From NCBI RefSeq assembly GCF_001640805.2, contig NC_066837.1, forward strand, positions 26,722,789 to 26,786,788: a stretch of 64,000 nucleotides of DNA. Reading direction: 5' to 3'. A model generated the notes under the pieces. It ran no database searches and was not told the DNA's origin. It saw nothing but the letters and a program-made list of their open reading frames with translations. Shown here one piece after another: positions 24,765 to 34,629 of the stretch (within the stretch, counting starts at the first letter, position 1; each line of letters opens with the position of its first letter). The DNA comes from Lates calcarifer. Lineage: Eukaryota > Chordata > Actinopteri > Centropomidae. A program made the position numbers and the translations under genes.

Positions 24765-24920
24765 GTAACTGATTAGTAACTTGTAACTGTAACTGTCATT
24801 ACTGAATTTCAAAGTGTTGTCTTCTATATTACTCATTACTAAAAATTATAATTACATTACAGTAACCATTACTAAGGAATGCTCTACTTTATGGCACTGG
24901 TAACTAGGTTATTGGCTTTC
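24765..24920. repeat. Degenerate TAACTGTAAC-rich dispersed repeat
   Basis: Repeated TAACTTGTAACTGTAACTG and ATTACATTACAGTAACCATT resemble a fish element rich in TAACGCGTTACT-type words. Short and decayed. Confidence 0.35.
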
Positions 24921-27900
24921 TGCAGTAACCTGACATATCAAATATCTTAGACCAGACAAAACCAGTTTTCATAGCTGGGGTAGGGGATTAGAGAAGCCTG
25001 ATTTCTCTTGGAGAGACCCAAGGGATAGTCTGGATCCAGGACTACCAGTCAACTCAATGGCTCATCTGTGCAGACAGATATGTAAAAGTGTGTAAAATAG
25101 TTTCAGTCCATTATTTCATTTAGAGAATCAAATATAACATATTACTTTAGACCTAATAATTCCTTATCACAATTAATTGATGGTATGACAGTAACTTAAC
25201 CTCAAACACAATTATAGTCCAAACCCACTCATGTATCAATAACTTAACTACTACTGAAACTTCAAATCATAAAGCTGTTTAAGATAGAAATGAATTCCTT
25301 CTGAAACTATAAAACAAACTTAAATATAATTTACACAGTCCAAGCTACTGAAGGGTGAGACATCCACATGAGGCCAACCAGGTCTTTTTGCTCACCTCGG
25401 GTGAGCTGATTTTCTGTATAGGCCAGGTAGAGGTAGGCTGGAGAGGGTGGGGATTTTCCACATAGGCCATTTATATACCTAACTGGGTTTCTGATTTTCC
25501 TTTTACAAGTGCAGGACAAATTCTAAAGACAGGGAAAGTGAGTGGAGAGGCAGCCTGTAGAACTCTAAAGAAGCTGGTTTCCACTGCTGAATATCTAACT
25601 GTTTGCAAAAATTAAGACACTTCTGCTAAATTTGCACTGGCAGGAAAAGTTGTATGCATTTACTATAGAGTCGGCCATCTCAAGTTACAATAAGTAAGAA
25701 ATGCCTTCAAAATAAGATCGGGAACAGGAGAGAAATCTGATATCTGACCTGTCACATGTATACAAGGATTTATAATAACCAGGATACTACAGTGGATGTA
25801 AACAAGTTCTCTGATTACCTGTGGTGAATTGATCTCTGTGCATCAGAGGGGAGGTTTCAGATGCCATAAGATAATCCAACAAGCACTCCATGTGAAGCAT
25901 ACTGACTCTGATTGATGACAGATCCATGTACTTTTATTAACGTTTATTATCCTATTAACTCTCTAAACTTTTGATCTGAGGTCTGTTTAGGTCCTCACAT
26001 GGCTGAGGTTTTCAATATAACAGGGTTTACAGACCTGTTATATGAAAAAAAAAAAAAAAAGAATTTAAAACAGCACCATAGGGAGGTCTCACAGCCATAA
26101 TGTATGTTTGAGGCAGGGTTGTAACATTATTAGTCTACAACACTGTATTTTGCTTCTGGAAGGTCACTTTTTCTCCAGGTATGAAAATGTCACCATTTGT
26201 GTAGACTACATATGACTCAGAAACACACATAGTCTTAAATCTGACCCATTCTGAGTAGTATTACAGCATCATCTTGACAGAAATAAACATTAAGCCTTCT
26301 AAAATTTTATACAGTGCTATAATGGAGCAACAGATCCCACAGAGCTTGCAGTCTTAAAGACAAGCCAAAGCACTTAGCATTTAGTGGCAGAGCGAGGCTG
26401 TCACGCTGTGGGAGCAGGTGTGTTTTAGGACTCAATAACATTGTGAAGATGAAACCCTGTAAAGCAGAAGGGTCTGGAGTGGAAGTGAGTAATAGGGAGA
26501 GTGAGCTCTCTGCACATCCCCTCTCAATTACATCAAGTGACCAAAGCATCTCCTTGTAAAATATAACTTTCTCTGCCGCTGTCCCTCCTTTGTAGTGGGT
26601 TATTTTCTCCCGGAAGGAGATTAAATTTTGACTGAGGTTGAAGTGAACCTAGTTTACAGAGAGGAGAAAAGAGGGTAGGATATTTCATCAGCAATTCATG
26701 TTTCTCTATTTGCAAGTGACTGCAGTATTATTATAAAATTGTATTCAAGATAAAAGCAGATTAATGTCTCACAGCACTTGTCACAGTCATGTTTTCTGTA
26801 TTGTATTGAATGTAAGATGTAACATTATCTACACAGTTGATTAAAAAATAGTGTCTTCATAATTCTCATTTGATTTAGGTACATTTATCTATATTATTTA
26901 TAACGTTGGAGCAAAGCTTAGAGATCTCAGTGTTGTACCACACAGTTTATTTATATGCAACAAATGAGGAGTAGCGATGAACTGCACATGAATAATAAAG
27001 AGGCAAGGGTTTCTTGATGTGTGTTGTTGTGAGTTATAGGCACGTTTGGGCTCACAAACCCACCACTTAATAACCAAAATGTCGTTTAATTCTCTGTACT
27101 AATAAAGTGAGATCTCCTGATGCTGTTGCTTTTCACTGAACTCACACCTTTAGGGACTGTATATTATTACAATCCCCTTTCGCCAATATGTGCCAGCACT
27201 GCTTAAAATTTCTCCCATTTTACACTCGAGTGCAGCATGTCCTGCTGGATCTCTCTGTGTTCAGCTACATTTTCAGCATGTGTGAGCATTTAAGACCCTG
27301 AGCAACAACATGTGAGCCTACAATTTGAATTTCAGAAACATCTCCTTTAAATCAGCCCGAGACGTTGCCTTTATCATGTCTCTTTGATGTTACTCACAAG
27401 GCCACTTGACAATCTCTCAGTTTCTTTACAAGGAGCTCCCTCTGAAGCCAGTACAGAGTACAACTGATTCTGGATGCTTTGTTACACTCATGTCTCATTA
27501 ATCTTTACTGGTGTCAAGCAGAGATCACTCCACTGGAATTTAATTTCACTTATTTACACTGTTGTTATTCTTCATGGTATCTGTCCATCTGTGTATATAT
27601 CTAGCTTGTTAACTGGTTGGCTAGTATGAGAAAAATGTGTTTGAATTATCAGCACGGGGTGAAAAACCAGTGAGTGAATATAAAAGATCTTGTCCTCCAC
27701 TTGAAGGACATTTCTAGGAGACTATGTCAGTTGTAAAATAGCCTAACTTTTCAGAAAACCTGTCCTCTGCAGCATCTTTCATCTCCAATTTTGTCCTGTT
27801 ACAGTTCATGTGTGATGGAATAGCAGTCAACGAAACTGCATGTCGAGGTTTTGAGGTACAAGCTGATGATCGTTCTTTTCAGTGTGTGCACATACAACAG

Positions 27901-28167
27901 AGCCTCAGGGTGCCATCTCCAAATCCTCCCTACAGTGTAAATGTCCAAAAGAGGCAGGGTCAGCGGTCATTGACAAGAATTTGTTGTAAAAATGTTTTCC
28001 ACTAATAACACAATGTCGAAAATTCAGCTGTCTGTTAGAGAAGGTTTGTTTGTAAAATGTGTAAAAGTTATTACCAAAAGTTTGTGTTTATTATTCTTCA
28101 TATTTTACTTTTTATCTACTTTTCTTACACCTTAGAATTTGGTCTCATCCTCTCACTCAGTACAGTG

Positions 28168-28325
28168 GTAGTTTGACATTTTGGGAAATGAAAATTTTCA
28201 CATTCTTGCCAGGAGTTTGATAATAATATAGGCTAGGTGTTTTATACTAAGCTAAATCCAGCTAACTGGCTGCTAACACCTGTTTACTGTACAGCTAAGG
28301 GAGTGGTATCTGCAGGGGCATTGTT
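28168..28325 (+). mobile_element. Second, more diverged copy of the TTAGCTTAGC family
   Basis: Begins GTTTGACATTTTGGGAAATG, with TTCTTGCCAGGAGTTTGATA and GCTAAATCCAGCTAACTGGC, matching the left end of the family seen at 11.3 kb but decayed and truncated. It lies about 140 bp upstream of the intact SINE. Confidence 0.5.
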
Positions 28326-28467
28326 ATACATTTCTCTCTTTCATTCATTCTTGGCATCATTTTACTTAATGATTTCCAACCCTTTACCATAGTGGCTATG
28401 CAAAAAAATAAGACTAAAATAAAGAAATGCATTGAAGGCTATTGCTTTTTCCCCTTTGTTTTATCAG

Positions 28468-28482
28468 AAATACTCAGTGACA
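28468..28482. repeat. SINE target-site duplication, left copy
   Basis: AAATACTCAGTGACA, identical to the right copy exactly 200 bp away. Confidence 0.92.
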
Positions 28483-28667
28483 GGGTGCCCCCATAGCTGA
28501 ATGGTTGGGGCGCATCCCACATGGGCCTTAGTGCCCTGAGCAGCTGGTCCCTGGATCGACTTCCGGTCCGGACCTTTACTGTATGTCATTCCCCTACTCT
28601 CTCTCCACTGTCCTGTATAAATAAAGGCAAAAAAGCCACAAAAAATAATCTTAAAAAATAAATAAAT
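28483..28667 (+). mobile_element. tRNA-derived SINE with perfect target-site duplication
   Basis: The 5' part resembles a tRNA with an A-box-like segment (TAGCTGAATGGTTGGGGCGC) and a B-box-like segment (GGTCCCTGGATCGAC). The body carries a sequence common to fish SINEs (ATGTCATTCCCCTACTCTCT), and the tail ends AATAAAGGCAAAAAAGCC plus an AAAT repeat. It is flanked by identical 15-bp copies of AAATACTCAGTGACA at 28468-28482 and 28668-28682. The intact duplication marks a complete retrotransposed copy. The B box departs from GGTTCGANTCC, so this copy is probably transcriptionally weak. Confidence 0.92.
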
Positions 28668-28682
28668 AAATACTCAGTGACA
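28668..28682. repeat. SINE target-site duplication, right copy
   Basis: AAATACTCAGTGACA after the AAAT tail; a perfect 15-bp match to the left copy. Confidence 0.92.
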
Positions 28683-29087
28683 ATGTATATTCAGGTGCAA
28701 CAGTTTGCATAAATACACATATTCAATATCAATGAAAAGCCTTTTTCACAGCCGACAGAAGATCTGTCGCTGTAATGTCCACTTTCAGGGCTTTGTTGCA
28801 TTCATTCTGTTCAGGTGATGATTCAGTGCTGCCTGCCCTTTCATAAAACAAAAACCATCTCAGTCAGCTGAAGTGGTCTGTACTGATTTGCTCTCAGACC
28901 CAGGTACTTCACACCGCCCACACCTCTCAGTGTGTTTGGGAAGGTGAGCAGCAGCCCCTATTCAGTATTATGGTAAATGCTCCTTGTGCTTGTAGTGTGC
29001 GCTTGTTCAGTTAATGAGTGTAAACATGTGGCTCTCTGGTCTCCTCCAAGGAAAAAAGCCTGAGTGCTGGCCTTATCACTGGCCTGC

Positions 29088-29088
<1 letters not shown>

Positions 29089-29118
<30 letters not shown>

Positions 29119-29144
29119 GTGTGTGGTGTGTGTGTGTGTGTGTG
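29089..29144. repeat. (TG)n microsatellite with interruptions
   Basis: TG repeats broken by TTGTGTGTGG near the middle. Confidence 0.95.
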
Positions 29145-30724
29145 AATGTCAAAATGGCCTTTTCTATGACTGTGATAAGAGCTGAAGCCTGAAGTGTCAG
29201 CGTCTGCTTCATCAAACACAAAGTGACATCAACATTATTGAAGACTTCACTTCAAAACACAAGGTCAAGGTCAATCAGTGCTTTTCTCCCTCCTCTTCCT
29301 CTCCCACTCCCTGTCACTGTTGATCTTTCTCTCTCTGTCACATGTGTATGTGTTATCAAGTCTGCCATTCAGTAGAAATGGTGAGACAAAAGCAAGGTTT
29401 TTAAAAAAGCACTGAGTAAGCTTCTCATAAAACAATGAGTTCATGAATTAAAAAACATATTTTCCCAAAGTACGGCTTTCCTAACATGCTGACACTGTGG
29501 CAGGTAATCTCTCAGTGAGCATCATGCACATTCATTTTCATTCAATTGAGTCTAGTCTCATATGAACTCATTGATCAAGGGTAAATGGAGACATGTCTGG
29601 AGGATGTGTGCTCCATGATGCCTGTATGGTCATGAATGAATAGATACCTGTGTAAGTGGCTATCGATTATCTTGTCAGGAGAAGCTGCTGGTGATTACAG
29701 AAGAATTGCATGAACACAGAGGCAATTTACATATCTCTCAAAGCTAATTATTGACAAAGTGGTTTGGTAGGTTCTGCTAAGAATGCTGTTGTCAGATACA
29801 TTTATGATTTAAAACAAATTAAAATTGTGCATGGTCGCCTAACAGGACTCTCAACAGTGTGACAGAAAAATGTAACATGAGGCAAGTAAACATTTTCAAA
29901 TAAAACATCAATTAAATTTGAATTTTAGACTGTTTAGCATCACTTTTTCAATTTTTAGTAGTCCTGGTTGCATCATTTTCAATGATTTCTGTCACAGAAA
30001 AATCTTCAGTGACGATTGTTTTGAACTGACCTCTACCAAAGATCTTCTGACTCCGACAGAACAACTGCATGGAAAATGCAAGATTATAAGGCTTAAAAAG
30101 AAAACACGCTTTATTGCCATTTAGGATATCATAGGCCATAAAAATATGCAGCCAACAGTGATATTAAGTAAATATCAGAGCGTTTGACCAAAGTGAACCC
30201 TGCAAAAACTGTCTGAACATAGTTTAACAAACAACCTCACATATTTCTGTAGAGCTGGGACATATAAATACAAAATAGTATTACAAAATTATTCAATCCT
30301 TTGTCAATATAAATATTTAATTACTTAGAATAAATAACATTTAATAAATACCATAGGCTTTGTCCAAACTAAATATTAGGTCTGTAAAAAATATGTATAT
30401 TTAGAAATATTTTAGTGCAAGATTTTGACAAATTGAATTAAGTTTATAAAAAAAAATTTTTAACTGAAATACACAATGTAGGCACAATATAAAGCTTTAC
30501 CTGTGGGCCTTTCAGTTCTAGATGTTAATTTTTCTTATATATATATAAGAATATTAATTATGAAACTGCTAAACTGCTGTCAATAAGACTGATGGACATG
30601 TTTTCTATTCGGAATAAATAAACTATAAATAAATAATAAAATAAATAGATTTAAATAAATAGATTTTTGTCAAATAAACACATATTTTAATGATGATAAT
30701 TATTGTTCCCTCCACTCTTCACAG

Positions 30725-30956
30725 GTACAAAAGTGGGCGTCCTCGGCCATATAGTCTTCAGCTTGGACGAATGATAAAACAGCGCCTGTGAGAGAAACTG
30801 AACCATCCACGAGTCACCATACAAGACAGTAAGGATGGACTCCTGAAAGTAAATGAATCAAATGGAGAAGGAATCTATCCACCATTTATAGACATGGACA
30901 TCTCTGGTGAACTGGACCCACAGGAGCCCTGTGGGAACAAAGCAAAGCTAAACTAA
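30725..30956 (+). pseudogene. Exon-like ORF with one in-frame TGA (unrecognised gene or pseudogene)
   Basis: A strong polypyrimidine acceptor (CCCTCCACTCTTCACAG) precedes a frame reading YKSGRPRPYSLQLGRMIKQRL, a TGA at 30789-30791, then EKLNHPRVTIQDSKDG and on through YPPFIDMDISGELDPQE to a TAA at 30954-30956. The composition is protein-like and unlike the AT-rich flank. A CGA-to-TGA transition would explain the single stop, which makes a decayed terminal exon the simplest reading. I do not recognise the family, and no partner exon upstream could be assigned. It could also be a fragment of an unknown transposon ORF. Confidence 0.45.
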
Positions 30957-31179
30957 ATGTAGTGACTTTAGTACATGAAATAACTGCAAAGTATATGAAA
31001 TCATATTGATCAAACAAATTAACTTACACAAAAACTGAAAACAGCTATTAGTTTAGACCATAGAAATCTAATTAGCCAGTAGAACTTCACATCGTGAATT
31101 TTAAATCATCCATCTATGGTCCCAGTTTTTCATCAACATCTTCCAGGGGCCAGCCACATCTTCATTTGTTGCCATTACC

Positions 31180-32040
31180 ATCTGCCAGCCAACTCCACCT
31201 GCAACCTGCTGTGTCAGACATCCAGCCGTCCCATCTTCATCTGAACCCTGCAGCTGTTGAAGACACCACCACCACCTGTAGTGTCTGTCATCCATCTACA
31301 GTCACATTCCCCAATGAGTACCACCCAGTGTGCACATCATTGTCCCAGCAGCCCTCACCTAGTCTGTCCAGTTTTTGCTTCAGTCTCTACCTAAAGCCTC
31401 TTGAGCCAGTTTCTGTTGCCATCTGATGTCTAACTACACCTGCAGCCTCCAACATCAGCCCTACTGTGTCTGACATCCAGCTGCCCCATCCTCACCTGAG
31501 CCCTGCAGCTTCCACCCTTAAAGACACCACCTGTAGTGTCTACCAGTCAGTCCACAAATTCAATTCAATTCAATTCAATTCAATTCAATTCAATTCAATT
31601 CAATTCAATTCAATTCAATTCAATTCAATGTTATTTATCTAGTGCCGAATCACAACAAAAGTTATCTCAAGGCACTTTTCATATAGAGCAGGTCTAGACC
31701 ATTCTCTTTAAAATAAGTAATTACAGAGAGAGACCCAACAGTTCCCACCATGAGCAGCACTAGGCGACAGGGGCAAGAAAAAACCTTCTTTTAAGAGGCA
31801 GAAACCTTGAGCAGAACCAGGGTAGACGGCCATCCACCTCGAACCAATGTAGAGAGGCTAACACAGGAGAAATATGGTCTCTTTTCCTAGTTCCTGTCAG
31901 TAATCGTGCTGCAGCATTTAAGAAGTCTTTACCAACAAGCACCACCCAGTGTGTGCATCAGTCCTCCAGCAGCTATCTCTGGATTAAGCTCTCACCTGCT
32001 CCGTCCAGTTTCCAGCTTCCACCTAAAGCCTCTTTTTCTG
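31180..32040. repeat. Tandem duplication, period about 255 bp, interrupted by the LINE
   Basis: Two copies align: GTGTCAGACATCCAGC (31211) with GTGTCTGACATCCAGC (31466), and CCTGTAGTGTCT (31275) with the same word at 31530, both 255 bp apart. The next landmark, CCACCCAGTGTG, is at 31321 and 31942, 621 bp apart, because a LINE fragment of about 366 bp split the second copy. CCTAAAGCCTCT occurs in both copies (31390, 32022) and again at 32657. Confidence 0.8.
31557..31930 (-). mobile_element. Truncated LINE: RT C-terminal scrap fused to its 3' tail
   Basis: On the minus strand, LNAAARLLTGTRKRDHISPV and LASLHW match the C-terminal part of reverse transcriptases from Rex1/L2-type fish LINEs. This runs directly into the non-coding 3' region (TTCTGCTCAAGGTTTCTGCC, AGTGCCTTGAGATAAC, AAATAACATTG) and an (AATTG)n tail at 31557-31628. 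The sequence between is missing, so this is a 5'-truncated, internally deleted dead copy. The family name is from memory. Length (about 370 bp) equals the extra spacing it introduces into the tandem duplication it interrupts. Confidence 0.8.
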
Positions 32041-33021
32041 TTCAACTTCCAGACAATATTCAGCATCAAGTAGAAGCCTCCACCTAAAACATCCTGGAGG
32101 AGATTGCAGCACTGGTCTGCGACTACATCCTCTGACAGCCAGCCTCAACACAACGCCCTGATTATGCTATTTTATTTGTTGCACTAATACAGTGATGTTT
32201 GTTGTTTATAACCTAGCTTTTCTCAGGACCACAGCACCAGCATCCAACTAGAGCTTCTTTTAATAACACGTGTATCTTACACTTTGACTTTCACAGTTCC
32301 TCAGCATCAGTGCAGCTCCACTCTCAGCTCACAGCCTCTGTTCTGTCACACATAAACTGCATGCTCCCTCCAACCTCAGCCTCTGACTATAGCTTCCAAC
32401 AGCACAGCCTCGTCCTCTACTTGATATGATATGAAATGACAAGCAGTAAAATCACATTCAGTAATTCCTACAGCGCAGTCTATGGGAAAACATGGATATG
32501 AAAATGTGGTTTTATTAGTTTCATTTACAGTATGTGCTGATTTTTGCCAACTACAAATTTGCTTTTCCCAGGACCTCAGTGCCTGCACCCAGACAATCTA
32601 AATCAGCCTTTGCTTCAACTGTCACCAGTTCCTTCTAGTCTCATCCCAAGCCTCTGCCTAAAGCCTCTAACAGCATGCTACAGTCCACTACCTACAGCCA
32701 TCAGTTTCCAACCTGCAGCTATGGCATGTAAGTTAACATACAATGAGAAGAACATCTTTAAACACAGTAAAAAATAATGAATACTTTGAATTTGATATAT
32801 GAATACTATAATTGTATTTGTTTAACTTGGTTTCAGAAAAGCCACAAAATACGCCTACATCTTGCATTAGCAAGCTGCAGACTCAGCCACCACCTGTTCC
32901 TGCCAGCTCTAGCCACAGCTTTTGCCTTCAGTATCTGACAGCTACCTGCCTCCTGAGCCACAACAGCAATCCCTCAGCTTCAACCTGCAGCTCCTGCCTG
33001 TAAGTTACAGCCTAATCCCTC

Positions 33022-33236
33022 GCCTTTAAGACAAGTTTATTTATGTGTTACCTTCCAACGTGCTTTACATAAGGCATAAGGTATTACAGTGTAAAACACA
33101 AGGCATACGTAAAAAGACATATAAATACGATTTAAAAGAGTCAAATAAAATAGAGGATAAAGATAAAGCTAAAATAGAAAAAGACAGATTAAACAGCAAG
33201 AATAAAAGTTACAGAGCAGCCACAGTGCAGTGCAAG
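33022..33236 (-). mobile_element. Fish LINE/SINE 3' tail (ACGTGCTTTACATAA type)
   Basis: Reads CTTTAAGACAAGTTTATTTA, then GTGCTTTACATAAGGCATAA, AAAACACAAGGCATAC and an A-rich AAATAAAATAGAGGATAAAG section ending TTACAGAGCAGCCACAGTGC. This layout is a dispersed teleost 3' tail that I recognise by eye; family name unconfirmed. Confidence 0.55.
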
Positions 33237-33483
33237 ACATGAACAATGGTTTCTGGCATCCAACTGCAGCTTAATTCTTTGTCTGACTTTATAGGGCTTC
33301 CAGTCTCAGCTACAGCCTCTATGTGCAGCTTCAGGACCAGCATTCCTCGGCACCAGCCTGCAGCCAACTGAAATAAAACCAAAAATGTACCTTTCACTCT
33401 ATAATCTCTCAGGTTAATTATTTATGAAACATTTAATTCTGTTGTGTAGATTATTTGCTTTATGGGTTAAGATTAATTTAATT

Positions 33484-33860
33484 TCAATTCAATTCAATTC
33501 AATTCAATCTTATTTATATAGTGCCATATCACAACAAAAGTCATCTCAAGGCTTGGGGTGGGGGGGGTAGAGAATAGCAACAGAAGAACATAGCATAACA
33601 CGAGTTCCATATATAAATGTAAGGTGATGCCAGTAATACAGCAGTAGTAATGATAGTAGTGATAATTAAAGTATTAACTACTAACACAGCAATACAACTA
33701 ATAGCAGTGTAAGTAATTTCTAATTCTAGCAGCAGGTGTTGAGTGGAGTTGTAGGAGCAGCAGGAGACTTGTCATCACAGATCAGACTCTACAGCTCCAG
33801 AGGCAGAAATACCTGCAGAAAGAGACAGAAGAGGAGACAGAGACAGACTTTAGTCAGTCT
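33484..33860 (-). mobile_element. LINE 3' tail fragment, (AATTG)n type
   Basis: An (AATTC)n run at 33485-33509 is followed by TTATTTATATAGTGCCATAT and CACAACAAAAGTCATCTCAA, the same tail as the copy at 31.6 kb, then an AGTAGTAATGATAGTAG-type stretch and AGAGACAGAAGAGGAGACAG, which I recall as the adjoining 3' region of this teleost family. No coding part remains. Confidence 0.65.
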
Positions 33861-34164
33861 AAGTATTTAAGTATTTAAATATGTTAAATTTACATGTTGT
33901 GCATCAAGCACAGTTTTTTTTTTTCAACTTCAGCATGAACAACATCTTCATATGAGAACATATATATATATACTGTACAACAACTGATCTGAGATAATTC
34001 TACATTTTTAAATATGGACAAAGCTTCTCAGTGTTTTGGTCGTGGTTTATCTCTAACTCGACACTGAAAACAGGATGTGCATTTTAAAATAATCTTAATG
34101 AAATTTTAAATAAAATTCTAAGGAGTTTTAATTAATGAGGAATATGAGCTCTTAATAACTGTTC

Positions 34165-34443
34165 ACAAAATTAACTATTCTGATAATCAATTAGTCATTT
34201 CAGTAATTTCTTCAAGAAAAAACATTTAATGGCTCAAGTGTGAGACTTTTGGGACTTTCTTACATTCAGTAAATGATATTTGGAGTTGGACATATGATGA
34301 CATCACCTTGTGCTCTAGGATATCATTGGTGGTCATGTTTTACAGTTTTCTGTTTTATAAACCAAACGATTCATTGATTAATTAAAAAAAAAAAAAAGCT
34401 TATTAGTCAGTAATGAAAATAATGATTAGTTGCAGTTCTACTC
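34165..34443 (+). mobile_element. MITE-like repeat ending ATAATGATTAGTTGCAG
   Basis: Both ends carry related AT-rich sequence in opposite sense: TCTGATAATCAATTAGTCAT on the left, AATGAAAATAATGATTAGTT on the right, around a diverged core. This resembles an abundant fish element with ATTAGTTGCAGCCCT ends. A partial copy is at 49.6 kb. Confidence 0.55.
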
Positions 34444-34629
34444 CTGACTATAACTCCCAGGGACTGCCACAGCCCCCACCCTAGAATCCAGCTACAGTCT
34501 TTGATGGCCAACACCTACTGCCCCCAGCCTCAACTTCAACATGCAGCTATCACAAGTCAGCTGCAGCCCCAGCATCCATCTGCAGCCTCGGTATCTGCCT
34601 GCAGCTTCTGGCAGCCAGTAAAATAATAT

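Larger units (their letters stand above)
20200..28160. other. Intergenic between divergent nptx1 and rptor, left part
   Basis: No coding exon is supported. 20,820-21,020 is GC-richer with C-runs and may belong to the distal nptx1 promoter. 22,380-22,600 has the dense, non-repetitive look of a conserved non-coding element. A 17-base A run is at 26044-26060. Confidence 0.6.
32280..34620. repeat. CAGCCTC/CTGCAGC-rich degenerate repeat region
   Basis: Between the retroelement tails the sequence keeps words of the 31.2-kb duplication: CCTAAAGCCTCT at 32657, CAACCTGCAGC, CAGCCTCTG and CATCCATCTGCAGCCTC near 34,570. One pyrimidine-rich strand is biased to CAGC/CTC. It looks like further, older copies of the same unit, mixed with LINE tails at 33.0 and 33.5 kb. 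Boundaries are approximate. Confidence 0.5.

Noticed and set aside
28483..28570. A functional tRNA gene
   Set aside because: The tRNA-like part is followed by a SINE body, an A-rich tail and target duplications, and the boxes depart from consensus.
30789..30791. In-frame TGA read as selenocysteine
   Set aside because: No SECIS-like hairpin was recognised downstream, the family is unknown, and a CGA-to-TGA transition explains it more simply.
31094..31426. Plus-strand open frame of 110 codons
   Set aside because: It is a translation of one copy of the tandem duplication and is not kept open in the second copy. Listed as repeat instead.
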